A stretch of DNA of 12,035 bases from Candidatus Omnitrophota bacterium (GTDB lineage Bacteria; Omnitrophota; Gorgyraeia; Gygaellales; Profunditerraquicolaceae). A program made the position numbers and the translations under genes. This document shows, one piece after another, positions 1 through 6,336 of this stretch. Location: positions 1 through 12,035 of the forward strand of contig JAQUON010000039.1 in assembly GCA_028717045.1 (NCBI GenBank). The letters run 5' to 3'. Within the stretch, counting starts at the first letter, position 1, and each line of letters starts with the position of its first letter. A model generated the notes under the pieces. That model saw only the letters and a list, made by a program, of their open reading frames with translations. It searched no databases and was not told where the DNA came from.

Positions 1-682
1 CCCATAACGGCACCTCAGTCAGTTCTGTTTCCTTCAGCAGGCCCGACGTAATTCCGTCGTCAATATCGTGATTGTCGTAGGCAATCTCGTCTGCCACATC
101 GACAACCTGGGTCTCAAGGGTGGGTAATTCCTCGGGGGCAAGGTCCTTGCGCTTGAGGCTCTTATCAAATGCGGATGAATGTTTGACTATGCCTTCCCTT
201 ACCTCCCAGTTTAGGTTCAATCCGGGGTAATCAGGGTATCGTTCCTCAAGGAGGTCTACCACCCGTAAGCCCTGCAGGTTATGGTTAAATCCGCCTTGCG
301 CTGCCATGAGCTCATTGAGCGCATCTTCCCCTGAATGGCCAAAAGGCGTATGCCCCAGGTCATGCGCAAGGGCAATAGCTTCGGTCAAGTCCACGTTGAG
401 GCGCAACGCCGACGCAATGGTCCTGGCAATCTGGGCGACTTCGAGGGTATGCGTAAGCCTGGTGCGATAGTAATCCCCTTCATGGTTTACAAAAACCTGT
501 GTTTTGTATTCCAGCCTTCTAAATGCGGCAGAATGAATAATCCTATCCCTGTCACGCTGATACACAGACCGATAAGGATGGTCTTTCTCCTTGTACACCC
601 TGCCACGCGAATTATAGCTTTTCATGGCATAAGGAGCAAGGAGCGAATCCTCAAGCTCTCTTATCGTTTTTATTGGCGGCAT
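1..682 (-). CDS. dgt: dGTPase-family HD phosphohydrolase (3' end cut by window)
   Basis: N-terminal 227 residues of a deoxyguanosine triphosphate triphosphohydrolase-like protein, which in this family splits dNTPs into deoxynucleoside and triphosphate. Visible family motifs: RRLEYKTQVF at about 56-65, YRTRLTHTLEV at 72-82, AHDLGHTPFGHSGE at 106-119 and VADEIAYDNHDIDDG at 196-210. The expected metal set is H78, H107, D108 and D198. The gene runs off the left edge, so the C-terminal third or so is unseen. ATG at 682 is the first start in frame and lies 32 nt inside the end of the HIT gene, with only a weak purine run (ACGGG) next to it. An in-frame ATG at 625 is possible but would remove residues before the conserved core. 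Family call is firm; the true substrate (dGTP, other dNTPs) cannot be read from sequence. Confidence 0.9.
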   Translation of the reverse strand, partial: MPPIKTIRELEDSLLAPYAMKSYNSRGRVYKEKDHPYRSVYQRDRDRIIHSAAFRRLEYKTQVFVNHEGDYYRTRLTHTLEVAQIARTIASALRLNVDLTEAIALAHDLGHTPFGHSGEDALNELMAAQGGFNHNLQGLRVVDLLEERYPDYPGLNLNWEVREGIVKHSSAFDKSLKRKDLAPEELPTLETQVVDVADEIAYDNHDIDDGITSGLLKETELTEVPLW

Positions 683-1157
683 CCCGTAATAACGTATAAA
701 GATGGTTAAGTGACTGAGAAATTACTTTTGTCTGATATACCACTGGCATGAAGTTAGTATCTCCATTCCAGCGGGGAACAATATGTATATGCAGGTGGCC
801 GGGGATTCCGGCACCGGCAACCATCGATGTGTTAATCCCAATGTTAAACCCGTGCGGCTTAAGAACCTTGATAAGGAGCTTCTGTGCAGTTACCACTAAT
901 CCAAAAAGATCAAGCACCTCTTTTGGTGTTAATTGGGCTAAGCTTTTTACGTGCCTCTTGGGGCAGGCCATCAGGTGGCCGTTGTTGTACGGATAACGGT
1001 TAAGCATGGCGAGGGAATAACGCGTTTGCACTATTACCAGTTTTTTTTCATGCCTGCGCCGGCTGTCGCAAAAGATACATCCCTTTGTTTTATTATCACT
1101 CCGAACGTAGTTGATGCGCCATGGGGCCCAGAGTCTGCCGATTGAGTCAGTTTTCAT
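651..1157 (-). CDS. HIT-family hydrolase, Ap4A phosphorylase-like
   Basis: 168-residue histidine-triad protein. The signature HLHIHIVPRW lies at 121-130, with H123 the expected nucleophile by comparison with FHIT. N-terminal WAPWR (10-14) and CIFC (27-30) match the subgroup that includes mycobacterial Ap4A phosphorylase Rv2613c, where the two Cys with downstream His bind zinc; NIGIN (105-109) is the usual nucleotide-site Asn segment. Likely role: hydrolysis or phosphorolysis of dinucleoside polyphosphates or adenylated nucleotides in the cytosol. ATG at 1157 overlaps the phosphoesterase stop as ATGA and lacks a clear Shine-Dalgarno, so translation is probably coupled. The 3' end overlaps the dGTPase-like gene. 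Family is clear; substrate is inference. Confidence 0.88.
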   Translation of the reverse strand: MKTDSIGRLWAPWRINYVRSDNKTKGCIFCDSRRRHEKKLVIVQTRYSLAMLNRYPYNNGHLMACPKRHVKSLAQLTPKEVLDLFGLVVTAQKLLIKVLKPHGFNIGINTSMVAGAGIPGHLHIHIVPRWNGDTNFMPVVYQTKVISQSLNHLYTLLRDAANKNDKRA

Positions 1158-1642
1158 AGTTTGATAATCTTTGATTTTATCACGTCGTTAATTTCGATTA
1201 TCCCGTAGGAATTAAAGACTGTAAATAATTTATCTGTCACGCTCCCCGGATTAAAAAACCTGATTCCATTTTTTACAAATTCTGCCGGTTTATGCGAATG
1301 GCCGAAAATAACCAAATCAACTTGATCGTTTTTGAATTCTTCCAGCAATAATTCAGGCAATTTGTCCGGGTGCCCGTAGCCGTGCATTATCCCGACCCTG
1401 AACTTGCCGATTTTCATGATTTTTTTCTCGGGAAGCAGCTCCCTTACCTCTGCAGGGTCCATGTTACCCCACACCGCTTCAACGTTATGGCATACACGCT
1501 TTAAATCCTGTATAACCTTAACATCCACAAGGTCGCCTGCATGGATGACCATATCGACATTCCTGAATTCCTTAAGAATCTCATCAGGGATTGCATCTGC
1601 CCTGTCAGGAATATGAGTATCGGCAATAACGCCTATCTTCAA
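1154..1642 (-). CDS. YfcE/MJ0936-like metallophosphoesterase
   Basis: 162-residue calcineurin-type phosphoesterase of the small YfcE/MJ0936 group. All metal-binding blocks are present: ADTH with D8 and H10, AGD with D37, GNMD with N60, MHG with H87, and FGHSH with H115 and H117, then NPGSVTDK near the end. Known members hydrolyse phosphodiesters such as model bis-pNPP or 2',3'-cyclic nucleotides; the natural substrate here is unknown. The start is TTG at 1642, sharing TTGA with the stop of the upstream ATPase gene; GAGG eight bases upstream supports it, and residue 1 leads directly into the family's standard MKIGVIADTH opening. The 3' end overlaps the HIT gene by 4 nt (ATGA). Fold and metal site are secure, function is not. 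Confidence 0.88.
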   Translation of the reverse strand: MKIGVIADTHIPDRADAIPDEILKEFRNVDMVIHAGDLVDVKVIQDLKRVCHNVEAVWGNMDPAEVRELLPEKKIMKIGKFRVGIMHGYGHPDKLPELLLEEFKNDQVDLVIFGHSHKPAEFVKNGIRFFNPGSVTDKLFTVFNSYGIIEINDVIKSKIIKL

Positions 1643-3231
1643 GCGATTATCCTCGGCCTTGAATATAAATCAAGAATCTGGTTTAAGTGTTCGAGGTTAA
1701 GGGTAAGGATCTTTTCGTCAAGCGCCCTTAACCGGCTATTCTCGTCAAGGTTCTTAAACGTGATAATAACCTTCCTTTGCATTTTGTGGCGGAACTTCTT
1801 GCATTCCTTCGCAAACTCAGAAATGTCGTCTTCGGTGAGCGGCTCAAAATTAAGGCCCATAATCCATAAGCTGTCGGAGCAACGGCACAGGAAACCGTCT
1901 TTTAAATTAGGCTTGCGGAATTCAAGCGGCTTGATTTCCCTGAAATGATAAAGTTTTACTTTCTTCTTTTCAAACTGGATAGTGTCGTTCTCAAAAAGCC
2001 TCAACAATTCAATAATGCGTTCAGTGACCGGCTTGTTTGCATCAAGGAGGAATTCCTGCACCATCGATTCCAGGCTTTTCCTGAACGCGGCCTTCTGATT
2101 TTTGGCGTCAAACGTCAGGGAATGCAATTTTTCCTTATACACGAATTTAAGCCAAAACCCGAAAACCCGGTCATTGATTTTTAAAAAGTCGCCGGTCCGG
2201 CTGATCACGTCGGATTCAAGCAGCTCATCGATACGTGCCTTCAGTTGGGCCTGAGGCTTACGTATTAGATGGCTGATTTCCCTATATTTGTTGTGCCCGC
2301 TTGCTACCAAATGGAGGATGTGCTGGTATTCGGAACTAAAACGGCTGTCTTGAAAACGGCGAAGATAATTAGAAAACTTGTGGTGCAATATGCCGGATGA
2401 GGAAAAGAGAAGGTTCTCTAGTATATCGACTAGGGACTCTTCTTTTGCGTGCGAGAGGGCTTCGGCAATCATCTGCACATAAAGGGGGACACCGCCTGTG
2501 AAATTCACGATAAAATTCCTGATGCCCCTGCTTAAATTAAGCTGCGGCAGGAGATAATCGATAAATTGGCCGGTGGTATCCATGTCGAAAGGCTCGACTG
2601 TAATCAGCTCAAAATTCCCGAACAGCAAGCTCAACTCTTTGGATAGTATCTCCTTGGCCCTGTGCCTGCGAGAGCTGATGATGATATACATGGTATTTTT
2701 TTGAGTAATTAAAAGTTTCGACCATTCCGAATAAAGGCGCCTTTTCCCGAAAAACTCAAGGTTATGGAATTCATCAAGGATAACGCAGGTGCGTTTCTGG
2801 GTTTCTTGATAAAGCGAATCGCAAAGAGAAAGGAGCTCGGAAAACATATTTTCTTTTTTACCCTTGGAAAGGTCGGCAAGAAGGGCATTAATTTTAGAAA
2901 CGGTCACAGGTATGTAGGGAGAAGACCTTTTGATAAGAAAATCCAGGTTTTCTTCAAGCTCAATGTTTGAGTTGATAAGGAAATTATAAAGAAGTACCCC
3001 GATAAACCTCCTGGCAAAAGAAACAAACCCCTCCTGCCTGACATCAAGGTATACATACACAAGCCGAGATTCGCAGACCGAACCGAGGAATTTCGTAATA
3101 ATCGACGTCTTGCCGATCGAATCATCCCCGATAATGGCGATATTCTGGCGGTACCCGTCCTTGAATGCACACGTACGCTTCTGCAGGATCTTTAAGTATT
3201 CTTCCCGGTCAAAAATATTATCTTTTAACAT
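1639..3231 (-). CDS. Archaeal-type P-loop ATPase (ATPase_2/STAND-like) with winged helix and unassigned C-terminal domain
   Basis: 530 residues. Order: P-loop GDDSIGKTS (35-43), Walker B VILDEFHN (150-157), sensor-like YIIISSRR (182-189), GxP-type TGGVPLYV (245-252), winged-helix segment about 302-350, then KINDRVFGFWLKFVY (351-365). This is the architecture of the ATPase_2 family (Pfam PF01637), common in archaea and scattered in bacteria. Residues about 385-530 resemble the position of the DUF234/PD-(D/E)XK-like tail of such ATPases; the strand-helix layout around 455-515 fits, but I see no intact E-x-K motif, so nuclease activity is not supported. No signal peptide or membrane segment. ATG at 3231 lies 15 nt after the NlpD-like gene with a poor ribosome site; the stop overlaps the next start. 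Biological role unknown. Confidence 0.85.
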   Translation of the reverse strand: MLKDNIFDREEYLKILQKRTCAFKDGYRQNIAIIGDDSIGKTSIITKFLGSVCESRLVYVYLDVRQEGFVSFARRFIGVLLYNFLINSNIELEENLDFLIKRSSPYIPVTVSKINALLADLSKGKKENMFSELLSLCDSLYQETQKRTCVILDEFHNLEFFGKRRLYSEWSKLLITQKNTMYIIISSRRHRAKEILSKELSLLFGNFELITVEPFDMDTTGQFIDYLLPQLNLSRGIRNFIVNFTGGVPLYVQMIAEALSHAKEESLVDILENLLFSSSGILHHKFSNYLRRFQDSRFSSEYQHILHLVASGHNKYREISHLIRKPQAQLKARIDELLESDVISRTGDFLKINDRVFGFWLKFVYKEKLHSLTFDAKNQKAAFRKSLESMVQEFLLDANKPVTERIIELLRLFENDTIQFEKKKVKLYHFREIKPLEFRKPNLKDGFLCRCSDSLWIMGLNFEPLTEDDISEFAKECKKFRHKMQRKVIITFKNLDENSRLRALDEKILTLNLEHLNQILDLYSRPRIIA

Positions 3232-3246
3232 GCCAATACCAACGGG

Positions 3247-3915
3247 TTAGTTTGGAAGAAAGAAATAAGGATTTTGAGGTATGTAGCCTTTGCGGACCTC
3301 AAAATGTAAATACGCCGTATCCCTGCCCTTTCTGGGGCCTATTCTTGCAATTGCCTCACCCTTGCGCACCGTATTTCCCGGCTGAACGGTTATCCCCGTA
3401 ATTCTTGAATAGACGGTCAAGAAGCCGTCGCTGTGCTCAATGATGACCGTTTTACCGAAAGACAAAAAATTATCGCTGCTAAAAATTACCCTGCCCGAAC
3501 GCGCAGCAACCACCGGGGTTTCCCGCGGCACCTGAATATTAATACCCTTGTTAATGATGTTGTCGGATAGCTGGCCGAACGAAGAAATAACCTTACCCTT
3601 TAGGGGCCAGATAAAATCTTCCTGGGTATATGATGAGGCAGGTTCTTTTGGTTTCTGCATGCCGGGGATAAAAAGTAGCTGCCCTGTTTCAATACGGTTT
3701 GTATCGGCAATACGATTAAGGCTGGCAAGCTGATGCAGGTCCGTATCGTACATTCGGGATATGCCGTATAAGGTCTGGCCTTTTATAATCTGATGATAAA
3801 AACCGGGGATCCCAGGCGAGACAATTCCGGAGCGCATGGAGGAAGCGCATCCCGTAACGATAAACGCAAACGCCACAATACTACAAAGGCCAGAGTGTTT
3901 GGTTGTCTTTTGCAT
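3247..3915 (-). CDS. NlpD-like LysM/LytM lipoprotein, metal site degenerate
   Basis: 222-residue predicted lipoprotein. A basic N-terminus and hydrophobic core lead to lipobox VTGC (20-23), with C23 the lipidation site. LysM spans about 39-86 (peptidoglycan binding). A LytM/M23 domain spans about 101-222. The M23 zinc ligands are mostly lost: the HxxxD block reads NKGIN (122-126), the YxH block reads YSR (169-171), and only H204 in LHFEVR survives. E. coli NlpD and EnvC are similarly non-catalytic and activate cell-wall amidases, so an amidase-activator role is likely. The start chosen is ATG 3915; a longer in-frame reading from 4014 would translate the tRNA and destroy the signal peptide. 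No amidase gene is in the window. It follows the tRNA by 18 nt. Confidence 0.87.
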   Translation of the reverse strand: MQKTTKHSGLCSIVAFAFIVTGCASSMRSGIVSPGIPGFYHQIIKGQTLYGISRMYDTDLHQLASLNRIADTNRIETGQLLFIPGMQKPKEPASSYTQEDFIWPLKGKVISSFGQLSDNIINKGINIQVPRETPVVAARSGRVIFSSDNFLSFGKTVIIEHSDGFLTVYSRITGITVQPGNTVRKGEAIARIGPRKGRDTAYLHFEVRKGYIPQNPYFFLPN

Positions 3916-3933
3916 TCGCGGTTTAATCTTCCA

Positions 3934-4004
3934 AGCGGGCGAAGGGAATCGAACCCTCCTATCCAGCTTGGGAAGCTGGTGTTCTACCGATGAACTACGC
4001 CCGC
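3934..4004 (-). tRNA. tRNA-Gly (anticodon CCC)
   Basis: A full cloverleaf folds on the minus strand: 7-bp acceptor GCGGGCG/CGCCCGC, D stem GTTC/GAAC, anticodon stem CCAGC/GCTGG around loop TTCCCAA, a four-base variable region, and T stem GAGGG/CCCTT around TTCGATT. The anticodon is CCC, reading GGG. The discriminator base is U73, as usual for bacterial tRNA-Gly. The next bases are TGG, so the 3' CCA is not encoded and must be added by CCA-adding enzyme. The gene sits 16 nt after thiC and 18 nt before the lipoprotein gene, all on the same strand, so it is probably released from the polycistronic transcript by RNase P and 3' processing. Confidence 0.95.
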
Positions 4005-4022
4005 AAAAAATCACGATTTTTT
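4005..4022. repeat. A/T-rich perfect inverted repeat between thiC and tRNA-Gly
   Basis: An 8-bp perfect inverted repeat (AAAAAATC and GATTTTTT around two central bases) fills the spacer and takes in two bases of the thiC stop codon. In RNA the fold would be weak: A-U pairs apart from one closing C-G, and the minimal loop would open some pairs. The run of U before the tRNA is terminator-like, but the lack of a GC stem argues against efficient termination. It may mark the processing spacer upstream of the tRNA 5' end, or be chance. Confidence 0.4.
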
Positions 4023-5313
4023 AAGGATACGCCTCTTGCGTTATTTTAATAGAGCAATATTCCCCGCACATGGTACATACATCCGGCAGGCGGGGTTGTG
4101 AAACATTCCTTAACGCACCCGCCTTTTGAGGATCCACGGAAAGGGCAATCTGTTTTTCCCAGTTTCTCTGCCTGCGCGCCTCAGACATCTTTCTGTCCCA
4201 CTCTTTTACCGCAGGCATGCCTTTTACTATATCAGCTGCGTGTGCTGCAATCTTTGAAGCAATCACTCCGTCACGGACGTCTTCGATGGAGGGATGCTTA
4301 AGATGCTCGGCAGGCGTGAGGTAACAAAGAAAATCTGCACCGTAACTTGCAGCCAGCGCCCCGCCGATTGCACCGCTGATATGGTCGTAACCCGACGCGA
4401 CATCCGTTACCAGGGGCCCGAGCACATAAAAAGGGGCTCCGCGGCAAATTCGTTTCTCAAGTAGCACATTCTTTTTTATCTGTCCCAGAGGCACATGGCC
4501 AGGCCCTTCGATAATTACCTGGACATTCCTCTTCCTTGCGCGGCGTGCAAGCTCCCCCAAGGTTTTTAATTCTTCAAGCTGTGGTTTATCGGTGGCATCC
4601 AGGATAGAGCCGGGCCGAAGCCCGTCGCCAAGGCTTAACGTAATGTCAAATTCTTCTGCGATATCAAGGATAAGGTCAAAATATTCGTAAAATGGGTTTT
4701 CTTTTTTGTGTTTGCTCATCCAGCAGGAAAGTATTGCGCCTCCCCGCGAAACGATACCAAGCAGCCTCTTCTGTTTTTTTAAGATCCCCAGCGCCTTGCG
4801 GGTAACTCCTGCATGGATGGTAAAAAAGTCAACCCCGTCTTCTGCCTGCTCACGCAGGATTTTTAAGACATTCTGGATGTCAAAGTTCAAATAGTCATTA
4901 TGGCTTACGGCTGCATTAACCGAGATCTCATATATCGGCACTGTGCCGACCGGAACCGATGACGCAGACAGTATCTGCTGCCGGATTTGTTTGATCTGGC
5001 TTCCAATGCTTAGATCCATCACCGTATCCGCCCCATAACGTTCCGCAGCTTCTAATTTCCTTAGTTCTTCGGCGGTCTCGGACTTATCGGTAGAAGTGCC
5101 TATATTGGCGTTTACCTTGGTCCGCAGGCCTAGCCCTACTGCACACGGCCTCTTCACGACCCTGTGTACATTATGAGGTATTACAATTGTGCCTTCCTTG
5201 ATGCGCCGCATTAACAACGCATCGGGAACCCCTTCCGAAGCGGCGACCCTCTTCATCAGGGGGGTGATGATGCCCAGCCTTGCCTGCCCTAATTGAGTTA
5301 TGTGTGTGTCCAT
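4021..5313 (-). CDS. thiC: Phosphomethylpyrimidine synthase ThiC (short form)
   Basis: 430-residue radical-SAM enzyme that rearranges aminoimidazole ribotide into hydroxymethylpyrimidine phosphate. Family landmarks include MKRVAASEGV (21-30), VMDLSIG, EISVNAAVSHNDY, FFTIHAGVT, SRGG, SLGDGLRPGS, IEGPGHVPL and LTPAEHLKHP, the last two supplying metal-site His residues. The C-terminal cluster motif is C413-x2-C416-x3-C420, one residue shorter than the CX2CX4C of E. coli or Caulobacter ThiC; I believe this is typical of the short archaeal/clostridial-type group that also lacks the N-terminal extension, as here. The ATG at 5313 shares its A with the thiE stop (TAATG). The paralogue BzaF is possible in anaerobes, but linkage to thiE and thiD2 favours ThiC. 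Confidence 0.95.
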   Translation of the reverse strand: MDTHITQLGQARLGIITPLMKRVAASEGVPDALLMRRIKEGTIVIPHNVHRVVKRPCAVGLGLRTKVNANIGTSTDKSETAEELRKLEAAERYGADTVMDLSIGSQIKQIRQQILSASSVPVGTVPIYEISVNAAVSHNDYLNFDIQNVLKILREQAEDGVDFFTIHAGVTRKALGILKKQKRLLGIVSRGGAILSCWMSKHKKENPFYEYFDLILDIAEEFDITLSLGDGLRPGSILDATDKPQLEELKTLGELARRARKRNVQVIIEGPGHVPLGQIKKNVLLEKRICRGAPFYVLGPLVTDVASGYDHISGAIGGALAASYGADFLCYLTPAEHLKHPSIEDVRDGVIASKIAAHAADIVKGMPAVKEWDRKMSEARRQRNWEKQIALSVDPQKAGALRNVSQPRLPDVCTMCGEYCSIKITQEAYP

Positions 5314-5945
5314 TATAACGCTTCCTTAAATGTCGAAATTATCCGATAAAGATCGGTAGTTCTACAGAAGGAGCCAGACGCAGCAATCTTTTTTATCCCG
5401 CATCTGGCCAATTCGTGTACGTTATTTGCCCTGATGCCCCCGATAGCAAAAACCGGTATGCGTATTTTCCTTACACAATCCCGCAACACTGTCCGTTTTA
5501 TCGTTTTTACCCCCGGCTTTGTCGAAGTCAAAAAACAAGGCCCAATACCTATGTAATCGGCTCCTCCTCTTTGAGCCAGGAGCGCTTCTGTAATGGTCAT
5601 ACAGGAAATACCGATAATCTTATCCCTCCCCAGGATCTTCCTTGCATAGGCAAGAGGCATATCTTGCTGGCCCAGATGCACTCCGTCGGCTTTCGCTGCA
5701 AGGCAAACATCAATACGGTCATTTACGATACAAACGGCCTTTTTCCCCCTAAGCGCTGCCTTTAGCGAGACGACCTCTTCTAAGAATGTAGGCGTATCAG
5801 CGAGCTTATCCCTGAGCTGAAAAACCTTTATTCCTGCCCTTGCCATCTTCAATGCGACTTTCGAAGCCTGTTTCCCGGCAAGCACTTGTTTATCTAATAC
5901 GGCATAAAGCTGCGAGTCGTAAAGCTGCTTTCTTTTCCAATTCAT
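5313..5945 (-). CDS. thiE: Thiamine-phosphate synthase ThiE
   Basis: 210-residue TIM-barrel enzyme joining HMP diphosphate and thiazole phosphate to give thiamine phosphate. Motifs: FQLRDK (42-47), VNDRIDVCLAAKADGVHLGQQDM (74-96, pyrophosphate and Mg site), IGISC (111-115), IGIGPCFLTSTKPG (132-145) and IPVFAIGGI (163-171). I chose ATG 5945, which puts LYAVLD at residues 13-18 as in stand-alone ThiE. A GTG at 5981 would add 12 residues without family likeness; neither has a good Shine-Dalgarno. The gene starts 56 nt inside the end of thiD2, in the +1 frame relative to it. In many bacteria these two domains form one protein, so this junction could be a natural split or a frameshift. The stop overlaps thiC by one base. 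Confidence 0.93.
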   Translation of the reverse strand: MNWKRKQLYDSQLYAVLDKQVLAGKQASKVALKMARAGIKVFQLRDKLADTPTFLEEVVSLKAALRGKKAVCIVNDRIDVCLAAKADGVHLGQQDMPLAYARKILGRDKIIGISCMTITEALLAQRGGADYIGIGPCFLTSTKPGVKTIKRTVLRDCVRKIRIPVFAIGGIRANNVHELARCGIKKIAASGSFCRTTDLYRIISTFKEAL

Positions 5946-6336
5946 ACACGCGGTACCGTAATTGCTTATAACGCAAGGCACAACGAAAGTTTTTCAGCTT
6001 AGAAAACTCTTCGAGCACCCTTACCGATTCCTTGGCACGCTGGATATTCGCAAAAAAAATATCCCTTACGTCCCTTCTGGTTAATTCGTTATGTGTATGG
6101 ATAAGGCGGCCTGAGTCTTTTAAGGCTGACCGTTCCCCAAGAAGGCAGGATAGTCGCGTATAGCGCTTGGCGGTTGCTTCTATCGCGTGCCTTATTTGTT
6201 TGAACTCGCTTGTCAGGCGCGCATTATCTAACACAAACCGGCACACATCCTCGCATACCCGCAAGCCTTCTTTGGCACGGTTGATATTCGCATCCAAAAC
6301 CCTATCTATGCCTTTATGCTTTATATAATCGCGCAA
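5890..6336 (-). CDS. thiD2: ThiD2-type HMP-phosphate kinase
   Basis: 148 residues matching the ThiD2 domain (Pfam PF17792) usually found fused N-terminal to ThiE; ThiD2 has been reported as a monofunctional kinase turning HMP phosphate into the diphosphate. Signature VLDANINRAKEGLRVCEDV lies at 13-31. An internal duplication is plain: ANINRAKEGLRV (16-27) recurs as ANIQRAKESVRV (96-107), and FKQIRHAIE (45-53) aligns with YKQLRYRVY (123-131), an 80-residue period. The start is TTG 6336, the first possible codon after an in-frame stop, overlapping rfaE2 by 23 nt and lacking a Shine-Dalgarno; a TTG at 6297 is an alternative that barely keeps the conserved block. The 3' end overlaps thiE out of frame. 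Family good, start uncertain. Confidence 0.8.
   Translation of the reverse strand: MRDYIKHKGIDRVLDANINRAKEGLRVCEDVCRFVLDNARLTSEFKQIRHAIEATAKRYTRLSCLLGERSALKDSGRLIHTHNELTRRDVRDIFFANIQRAKESVRVLEEFSKLKNFRCALRYKQLRYRVYELEKKAALRLAALCRIR

Noticed and set aside
1541..1948. Plus-strand open frame of 135 codons across the phosphoesterase/ATPase junction
   Set aside because: Antisense to two genes with intact motifs, no family resemblance and no credible ribosome site.
1639..3231. Defence island or anti-phage ATPase system
   Set aside because: The STAND-like ATPase alone suggested it, but neighbours are metabolic hydrolases and a wall lipoprotein; there is no intact effector motif and no second defence gene.
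3916..4014. Longer N-terminus for the LysM/LytM lipoprotein starting at 4014
   Set aside because: The added 33 residues are a translation of the tRNA-Gly; the ATG at 3915 restores a clean lipoprotein signal peptide.
4005..4022. Rho-independent terminator after thiC
   Set aside because: The inverted repeat is almost all A/T with a two-base centre, so the hairpin is too weak to call a terminator.
4021..5313. BzaF (anaerobic benzimidazole synthesis) instead of ThiC
   Set aside because: It is directly joined to thiE and thiD2 and no cobamide lower-ligand genes are nearby.
5946..5981. GTG start 12 codons upstream for thiE
   Set aside because: No Shine-Dalgarno and no family likeness in the added residues; ATG 5945 gives normal ThiE length.
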